From Candidatus Woesebacteria bacterium (GTDB taxonomy: Bacteria; Patescibacteriota; Microgenomatia; UBA8517): DNA of 6,627 nt. The stretch is from positions 1 to 6,627 of the forward strand of contig DAHVYL010000038.1 of NCBI GenBank assembly GCA_027327685.1. The letters are read 5' to 3'. The translations under genes and the position numbers were made by a program. The notes under the pieces were generated by a model. That model did not search any database and was not told the origin of the DNA. It saw only the letters and a program-made list of their open reading frames with translations. Of the stretch, positions 1 through 5,027 are shown in pieces; position 1 is the stretch's first letter, and each line of letters begins with the position of its first letter.

Positions 1-1114
1 AATCGACTTTGTTATGAATTAAAGCATGCGTTCCTATATAAATATCGGCCTTTTTGACATCTTTTTCCTTGGTTTCCGAAGTTATTAATTGTATTTTTAT
101 TGACCTATCAACTTTACCGAATAATTTATTCAATGTTTGGAAGTGCTGGTTCGCCAGAATTTGGGTCGGTGCCATAATCACACTCCGGTATCCGTTTACA
201 AATGCTGCAAACATTCCGACTGCCGCAACAACAGTTTTTCCGCTTCCCACGTCTCCTTCCAGAAGTCTGTTCATGGGAATTTCTTTTCCCAGATCTGTCA
301 AAAGTTCATCAACCACTTTCTTTTGGGATTGGGTCAGTTCGAAAGGCAAATTATCGATATACCGATATACTAGAGTGCGGTTTATAGTCAATCTGTGAAC
401 AACTTTGTTTTTCTTCCAATCGAGTTTTCTTAATTGGCTTTTTAGTTCCAAATTGAGAAGCTCGTTGAAAGCCAGTCTTTTTTTACCCAGACCCGCTTCG
501 GCAAAACTTTCCGGAAAGTGGACGAATTTTATTGCATCTTTAAAGCCGGCAAGACCGAATCTTGCTAATATATCTTCGGGTAAAAATTCTTTTATAGAGG
601 TTATCTCCAGCGCATCTTTTATTTTTCTTCTAATCCATTTTGAAGAAAGTCCCGAAGTTTCAGAATAAACAGGCACAAGCCGTCCGGTGTGAGTTGTTGC
701 TCCGTCCTTCCCGGCCAAAAGTTCGTAATCAGGAGATGTCAGGCAAAGCCTTCTATTGAAAAAGCCGACTTTTCCGGATAGAGAGATAAGCCGTCCGGGG
801 TATAGGGTTTTTACCAGAAATGGTTGATTAAACCAAAGAACCGCTATTTTTCCGGTAGCATCCTTGACTGATCCGATTTGCATTTTGACCCCCCTCTTGG
901 AATAGATGTTTTTAAGGGAGACAACCTCTGCATGTATTGTTGCCGTTTCTCCGGGGTTTAGTTTTGAGATAGTTGTGATATTGGAGTAATCCAGATACCT
1001 TGTCGGAAGGTGATAAAACAAATCTTCAAGAGTTTCTATTCCCAATTTTTGAAATTTTTTGGCAAAAATAGGCCCTACTTTGGGTAGATCCGTAACTGGT
1101 GAGGCTGAATCCAT
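1..1114 (-). CDS. recG: ATP-dependent DNA helicase RecG, N-terminal 371 residues (3' end outside window)
   Basis: RecG is a superfamily 2 DNA translocase that remodels stalled replication forks and branch-migrates Holliday junctions. Translating the minus strand gives 371 uninterrupted residues, about half the usual length of roughly 690. The gene runs off the left edge with no stop. Residues ~6-26 form the helix-hairpin-helix-like start (PVTDLPKVGP). Residues ~50-135 are the OB-fold wedge domain that binds branched DNA. Residues ~195-220 carry the family signature HFPE...RLAFNELL. The helicase domain begins near 255 with a Q-motif-like ELTQSQ, then Walker A GDVGSGKT at 287-294 and motif Ia MAPTQILANQ at ~314-323. 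The frame leaves the window just after IGTHALI, so the DExH box and the second RecA domain are not visible. The ATG at 1114 is the first start after an in-frame TGA at 1130-1132. It lies 15 nt after the small ORF and 128 nt after tyrS, all on one strand, which suggests an operon. Plus-strand ORFs here are antisense shadows. Confidence 0.96.
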   Translation of the reverse strand, partial: MDSASPVTDLPKVGPIFAKKFQKLGIETLEDLFYHLPTRYLDYSNITTISKLNPGETATIHAEVVSLKNIYSKRGVKMQIGSVKDATGKIAVLWFNQPFLVKTLYPGRLISLSGKVGFFNRRLCLTSPDYELLAGKDGATTHTGRLVPVYSETSGLSSKWIRRKIKDALEITSIKEFLPEDILARFGLAGFKDAIKFVHFPESFAEAGLGKKRLAFNELLNLELKSQLRKLDWKKNKVVHRLTINRTLVYRYIDNLPFELTQSQKKVVDELLTDLGKEIPMNRLLEGDVGSGKTVVAAVGMFAAFVNGYRSVIMAPTQILANQHFQTLNKLFGKVDRSIKIQLITSETKEKDVKKADIYIGTHALIHNKVD

Positions 1115-1121
1115 TAAGCCT

Positions 1122-1127
1122 ATTATA
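1122..1127 (-). promoter_or_regulatory. Candidate -10 element (TATAAT) just before recG
   Basis: The minus strand reads a perfect TATAAT followed by 7 nt (AGGCTTA) and then the recG ATG. A start site the usual 6-8 nt after the hexamer would fall on or next to the A of ATG, giving a leaderless mRNA. No good -35 is present; TATCTT at 1145-1150 (17-nt spacer) is poor. The element lies between the small ORF stop and recG, so it could be a secondary promoter inside the operon. AT-rich DNA yields such hexamers by chance; the call rests mainly on the same placement before tyrS and the PBP gene. Confidence 0.35.
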
Positions 1128-1129
1128 TA

Positions 1130-1234
1130 TCAGCGTGCGTAGAGAAGATAAGGAAGTATGGCACCAATGAGAAGAGCCAAGCTTGAAATGATAACTATTA
1201 CTGTAAATATTTTTTTACCCTTTTTACCGATCAT
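1130..1234 (-). CDS. Small single-pass membrane protein, 34 aa, unknown function
   Basis: Between tyrS and recG on the same strand lies an ORF from ATG (1232-1234) to TGA (1130-1132). It begins 8 nt after the tyrS stop and ends 15 nt before the recG start. The protein has a basic N-terminus (MIGKKGKK), a hydrophobic stretch from about residue 9 to 32 with no charged residue, a helix-breaking Pro-Tyr at 28-29, and a short tail ending YAR. This is the layout of a single N-in transmembrane helix or an uncleaved signal anchor. Spacing and orientation suggest translation coupled to tyrS; the only purine-rich stretch upstream is AT-rich (AATAAAG). It fills most of the 128-nt gap between two essential-type genes in an otherwise tightly packed region. 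I do not recognise a family and assign no function. It could be a chance ORF, but a basic head followed by a clean 24-residue hydrophobic core argues for a real gene. Confidence 0.55.
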   Translation of the reverse strand: MIGKKGKKIFTVIVIISSLALLIGAILPYLLYAR

Positions 1235-1242
1235 CTTTATTT

Positions 1243-2391
1243 TTATTTTGCTTTCAAAAAAGTTCTGGAACCGACCTTGATTTCATCTCCGGATTTGACT
1301 TGGTAAGAAGCATCCTCAACTATCTTTCCGTTTACATCAACGGCCTTTTGTTTAATCAAACGTTTTGCCTCGCTCAGACTGCCAAGTGAAGTGAAAGGTG
1401 CAATGGTTGAAATAATGGAGTTGCCACAATCGACCTTAATATCAAAGACGGGTTTTCTTTCCTGAAAGACATGTTCAAAGTTTTCCTGAGCTTTTTTGGC
1501 TTTTTCTTCCCCCCAGAGAAGACTGACAACTTCAAGTGCCAAACGCTTTTTTTCAAGCATGGGATTTTCTTTTATTTGTTTATCAATTCCATCAAGAGGA
1601 ATTTCTGTTAAAAGTTCAAAACCCAGGCTAACCACTTCATCGGGAAAAGACATAATTCCTGCATAGAAGTCGTTGGGATTGGAATCCAGAAAAAGGGCAT
1701 TTCCTGTTGTTTTGCCGACTTTCTTACCTTCTTTATCCACTAAAAGTTTTGTAGTCAGAACATATTTTTCTTTATTTTTGACGGATTTCATGAGACTCCT
1801 GCCGGCCATCATGTTGAAGAGCTGATCGTTTCCGCCAATTTCAAGGTCAACATCCATTTCAACCGAATCTTCGGCTTGGGCTACCGGATAAAGAAATTCA
1901 TGTAAATAAATCGGTGTTTTTGTTTTCAGTCTTTCCTGGAACATGTCTCTTTCGATCATTTGCTGAACGGTAAAGTTTGAAGTTATCTCGATAAGATCCT
2001 TAAAAGATATCTTGTCCGACCATTCGGAGTTAAATAAAATTTTGGCAGGATTTTCCCCGTCGAAAGCAATAACTGTTGAGGCCTGTTTTCTCCAGGTCTT
2101 GGCATTTTCCAGCACCTGTTGACGGCTGAGTTTTTTTCTCGTAGCAAGTTTGTCCGTCGGATCTCCTATCATTCCGGTAAAGTCACCGACCAAAAAGATT
2201 ACTTCATGTCCCAATCTTTGGAATTGTCTAAGCTTCATAAGCCCTACAAAATTTCCCAGATGTAAAGAAGGGGCAGAGGGATCAAAACCTTGATAAAGTT
2301 TGATCTTACGTTTGGACATCAAATCAGACAGCCCCTTTTTATCGGGGAGAATTTGCTGCACACCGCGTGTCAAAACCTCGTTAATATCCAT
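1243..2391 (-). CDS. tyrS: Tyrosine--tRNA ligase (TyrRS), complete, 382 aa
   Basis: This cytosolic class I aminoacyl-tRNA synthetase activates tyrosine with ATP and charges tRNA-Tyr. The start of the Rossmann fold has the tyrosine-site segment LYQGFDPSAPS (Tyr33) and the HIGH-type motif HLGN at 44-47. FLVGDFTGMIGDPT at ~66-79 and NSEW at 121-124 are typical of the TyrZ-like branch. The tyrosine-binding signature YxxxQxxD is intact (Tyr168, Gln172, Asp175), followed by EIGGNDQLFN. The KMSKS loop is atypical: KVGKT at 224-228. The C-terminal ~50 residues (from about SLSEAKRLI) form an S4 RNA-binding domain that holds tRNA-Tyr. At 382 residues it is somewhat short for the family (about 400-430) but has all domains. 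The ATG at 2391 has no clear Shine-Dalgarno sequence but has a -10-like TAGAAT 7 nt upstream. The gene diverges from the PBP gene and is followed 8 nt later by the small membrane ORF and then recG. Confidence 0.97.
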   Translation of the reverse strand: MDINEVLTRGVQQILPDKKGLSDLMSKRKIKLYQGFDPSAPSLHLGNFVGLMKLRQFQRLGHEVIFLVGDFTGMIGDPTDKLATRKKLSRQQVLENAKTWRKQASTVIAFDGENPAKILFNSEWSDKISFKDLIEITSNFTVQQMIERDMFQERLKTKTPIYLHEFLYPVAQAEDSVEMDVDLEIGGNDQLFNMMAGRSLMKSVKNKEKYVLTTKLLVDKEGKKVGKTTGNALFLDSNPNDFYAGIMSFPDEVVSLGFELLTEIPLDGIDKQIKENPMLEKKRLALEVVSLLWGEEKAKKAQENFEHVFQERKPVFDIKVDCGNSIISTIAPFTSLGSLSEAKRLIKQKAVDVNGKIVEDASYQVKSGDEIKVGSRTFLKAK

Positions 2392-2398
2392 ACTCTTG

Positions 2399-2427
2399 AT
2401 TCTAGAACTTTTAAGATACTTTTTGAA
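2399..2427 (-). promoter_or_regulatory. Candidate tyrS promoter (TTCAAA - 17 nt - TAGAAT), near-leaderless
   Basis: On the minus strand TTCAAA (2422-2427, four of six matches to TTGACA) and TAGAAT (2399-2404, five of six matches to TATAAT) are separated by the ideal 17 nt. The -10 ends 7 nt before the tyrS ATG, so transcription would start at or within about 2 nt of the start codon. It lies in the only inter-operon gap of the window, in the right orientation for tyrS and probably the small ORF and recG behind it. Confidence 0.5.
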
Positions 2428-2451
2428 TAGTTAGTTAACTGACGGATTATT

Positions 2452-2460
2452 TGCTAGAAT
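2452..2460 (+). promoter_or_regulatory. Candidate extended -10 promoter for the PBP gene
   Basis: The plus strand reads TGCTAGAAT, an extended -10 (TGn plus TAGAAT), ending 8 nt before the ATG at 2469. No good -35 sits at 16-18 nt; TTAACT at 2435-2440 has only a 14-nt spacer, but an extended -10 can work without one. If used, the transcript would begin within about 0-2 nt of the ATG. It would also exclude the upstream TTG (2451) as a start, because that codon overlaps the promoter. It mirrors the element before tyrS on the other strand. Confidence 0.42.
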
Positions 2461-2468
2461 TAGTAAGT

Positions 2469-5027
2469 ATGTGGAAAGATAGGCCCAGGCATGCAACCTG
2501 GAGAGATAGAAGAATCTACGGCAAGTCTCTGACCCGCAGTAGAAAATTGGTCAAATGGGCAAAAGTTGGTTTTTTTGGTGCTGTTGGCTTTTTTGTATTT
2601 CTATTTTTTGTACTTCCGCTTTTGGCTTTCAACCTTCCCTCTCCGGATAAAATTGTCAGGACACAGGGCTTTTCCACAAAAATTTTAGACCGGAACGGAG
2701 AAACTCTTTATGACATCTATGCCAATCAGAATAGAACTCCGGTTGCCCTTTCGGATATTCCTTTGTACTTGAGGCAGGCAACCATCTCAATCGAGGATAA
2801 AAATTTCTACAAGCACCAGGGCTTTGATCCCATCGGAATTTTGCGCGGATTCCTGCGTGTTTTTACAAGAGGCCGTGCGGCCGGAGGTTCAACTCTGACT
2901 CAACAGCTGGTTAAAAACGTTCTTCTGACAAACGACAGAACTATAGTCCGTAAAATAAAAGAGTTCGCCCTGGCAATACAGATTGAAAAGAAGTATTCGA
3001 AAGATCAAATTCTTCAGATGTATTTGAATGAGGCTCCTTATGGTGGAACTTCCTGGGGAGTCGGGGCAGCTGCCCAAACATATTTCGGGAAGGATGTTAA
3101 AGATCTGAATTTGGTGGAAAGTGCAATTCTTGCAGGAATGCCTCAGTCTCCGTCTGCCTATTCTCCTTACTCTTCAACCCCGACTGCCTATGTGGAGCGT
3201 ACAAAGGATGTTTTAAGAAGAATGCGCGAGGATGGATTTATCACAAAAGATCAGGAAGTCGGGGCCGGAGAAGCTCTGTCCGGTTTTCAGTTCCAGCCCA
3301 AAGGCACAAGTCTTAATGCTCCCCATTTCGTACAGTATGTGCAAAAAATCCTGGAAGATACCTATGGACAGGTGGCTGTTGAGCAGGGAGGTCTGACCGT
3401 GACAACAACCCTGGATCTGGAACTTCAGGATAAAGCCCAACAAATAGTAACCGATGAAATTGCAAAAGTGGAAAAACAGCATATCACTAACGGAGCTGCC
3501 GTAGTTTTGAATCCCGAGACCGGTGAGATATTGGGTATGGTTGGATCCAAAAACTTCTTTGCCGAAGACTATGACGGTCAGGTAAACGTCACAACTTCCC
3601 TAAGGCAGCCCGGAAGCTCTTTTAAGCCTTTTACCTATGTAACTGCCTTTAAGAAGGGATATACCCCGGCAACCCTTCTGATGGATGTACCCACCAGTTT
3701 CCCCGGAGGAGTCGGACAGCCGGATTATAAACCGGTTAATTATGACGGAAAATTTGTAGGGCCGATTCAGGTGCGTTATGCACTGGCCAATTCCAGAAAC
3801 ATCCCTGCCGTTAAAATGCTGGCCATGGTTGGCATTAAAGATGTTCTCCAAACCGCAACGGATATGGGGATTATGACTCTGCCTCCGACGGCGGATACCC
3901 TGAAGAGAGTCGGCCTGTCGTTGACCTTGGGTGGCGGTGAAGTTCGTCTAATTGACATGACAGCAGCCTATTCCGCTTTTGTCAATAAAGGTTATAGAGT
4001 GGATCCTGTTGCAATTCTTAAAGTTACCGATATCGACGGAAAAGTTTTGGAAGACAATATTCCTCAAAAGGGTAAGCAAGTTTTGACCGAAGGACAGGCC
4101 TTCCTTATCAGTAGCATTCTTTCCGATAATGAAGCCAGAAAAGATACTTTTGGAGTCAATTCCTATTTAAACATTGCCAATGTGATGGCCAAAACGGGAA
4201 CCACGAATGATAAAAAAGACAACTGGACAATTGGAGGAAACGGCAATGTCGTGGTCGGAGTCTGGGTCGGAAATAATGACAATAGCTCGATGCTTAGTGT
4301 TGCTTCCGGAGTATCCGGGGCCTCTCCCATCTGGCACAATATTACCGTTCAGGCCTTAAAAGGAAAATCTGCAGTTACATTCACACCCCCTACGGGTATC
4401 TCCCAGGTCTCTGTTGATACGGTATCCGGTTACGGAGCTCACGATAATTTCCCTGCCCGGATGGAATATTTTATAAAAGGAACAGAACCTACTCTTGCGG
4501 ATCCCATTCATATGTTTTTAAAAGTTTGTAAAAGTGACGGAAAACTGGCAACCCCGAGCGACATCGCATCCGGAAACTACGATACCAAGGAATATTATCA
4601 GTTTAAGGAAGAAGATCCGACTGCCGGGGCCGGTAGTGCCAATCGCTGGCAGGAAGGAATTCTGAACTGGATTAATACCCAGGCGGATCCAAAATACCAC
4701 CCGCCCACGGAATACTGCGGAACAAGTAATCCCCTAAATGTTGATTTTATCGATCCTCATGACCACGACACTCTTTCTACCGGAGAAAGAACGATTGTGT
4801 TTACCGCCAATTCAAATTCTGCGATAACCCAAGTTGATTTAAAGCTGAACGGAAGCAAAATCTGCACTTTCAATAACGGAGCGAATAACTATTCGTGCAA
4901 GGTCAATTTCCCTTCGAACGGAGTCTACACCATTGAGGCTGTTGCAACGGATGCGGGGAACCACCAATCAAGCCGTACAATTACCGTGGGAGTCGGCCAA
5001 TCCTGGGACGCCACACCTACTCCTTAA
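2469..5027 (+). CDS. Class A penicillin-binding protein (PBP1A-type glycosyltransferase/transpeptidase), 852 aa
   Basis: This bifunctional peptidoglycan synthase is anchored in the inner membrane. It polymerises lipid II into glycan strands and cross-links the stem peptides. A basic cytoplasmic head (residues 1-32) precedes one transmembrane helix (~33-54). The GT51 domain follows, with EDKNFYKHQGFD (catalytic Glu109, His116), GGSTLTQQ (139-146), and RKIKEF...IEKKYSKDQILQMYLNEAPYG. The transpeptidase domain has SSFK (nucleophile Ser383, Lys386), SRN (442-444) and KTGT (575-578), so both active sites look intact. About 200 residues follow, including an Ig-like beta-sandwich (~757-841) and a TPTP end. 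All four cysteines of the protein (687, 750, 799, 810) lie in this tail, outside the membrane. I chose the ATG at 2469 over an in-frame TTG 18 nt upstream because the TTG overlaps a promoter-like -10. mrcA/ponA-type symbols would fit but cannot be assigned to an orthologue. The 3' end overlaps the convergent ispH-pheT ORF by 11 bp. Confidence 0.96.
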   Translation: MWKDRPRHATWRDRRIYGKSLTRSRKLVKWAKVGFFGAVGFFVFLFFVLPLLAFNLPSPDKIVRTQGFSTKILDRNGETLYDIYANQNRTPVALSDIPLYLRQATISIEDKNFYKHQGFDPIGILRGFLRVFTRGRAAGGSTLTQQLVKNVLLTNDRTIVRKIKEFALAIQIEKKYSKDQILQMYLNEAPYGGTSWGVGAAAQTYFGKDVKDLNLVESAILAGMPQSPSAYSPYSSTPTAYVERTKDVLRRMREDGFITKDQEVGAGEALSGFQFQPKGTSLNAPHFVQYVQKILEDTYGQVAVEQGGLTVTTTLDLELQDKAQQIVTDEIAKVEKQHITNGAAVVLNPETGEILGMVGSKNFFAEDYDGQVNVTTSLRQPGSSFKPFTYVTAFKKGYTPATLLMDVPTSFPGGVGQPDYKPVNYDGKFVGPIQVRYALANSRNIPAVKMLAMVGIKDVLQTATDMGIMTLPPTADTLKRVGLSLTLGGGEVRLIDMTAAYSAFVNKGYRVDPVAILKVTDIDGKVLEDNIPQKGKQVLTEGQAFLISSILSDNEARKDTFGVNSYLNIANVMAKTGTTNDKKDNWTIGGNGNVVVGVWVGNNDNSSMLSVASGVSGASPIWHNITVQALKGKSAVTFTPPTGISQVSVDTVSGYGAHDNFPARMEYFIKGTEPTLADPIHMFLKVCKSDGKLATPSDIASGNYDTKEYYQFKEEDPTAGAGSANRWQEGILNWINTQADPKYHPPTEYCGTSNPLNVDFIDPHDHDTLSTGERTIVFTANSNSAITQVDLKLNGSKICTFNNGANNYSCKVNFPSNGVYTIEAVATDAGNHQSSRTITVGVGQSWDATPTP

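Noticed and set aside
54..668. Several plus-strand ORFs of 61-114 residues at the left end.
   Set aside because: They lie antisense to a continuous minus-strand RecG frame with Walker A and family signatures. Their own translations show no recognisable domain.
1112..1234. Read-through of the small ORF TGA into recG, which is in the same frame, giving a membrane-anchored RecG (as if TGA were recoded).
   Set aside because: RecG proteins start near the PVTDLPKVGP segment with no membrane helix, and the ATG at 1114 fits. No other in-frame TGA is seen in the window's genes, so nothing supports recoding.
2400..2440. Short palindromes TTCTAGAA (2400-2407) and AGTTAACT (2433-2440) in the divergent region, as possible operators.
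   Set aside because: Eight-base palindromes are expected by chance in AT-rich DNA. They are unrelated to each other, and no regulator gene is nearby.
2451..2468. TTG at 2451 as the PBP start, adding six residues.
   Set aside because: An ATG 18 nt downstream is a better start codon, and the TTG falls inside a TGCTAGAAT extended -10. No Shine-Dalgarno sequence supports the TTG.
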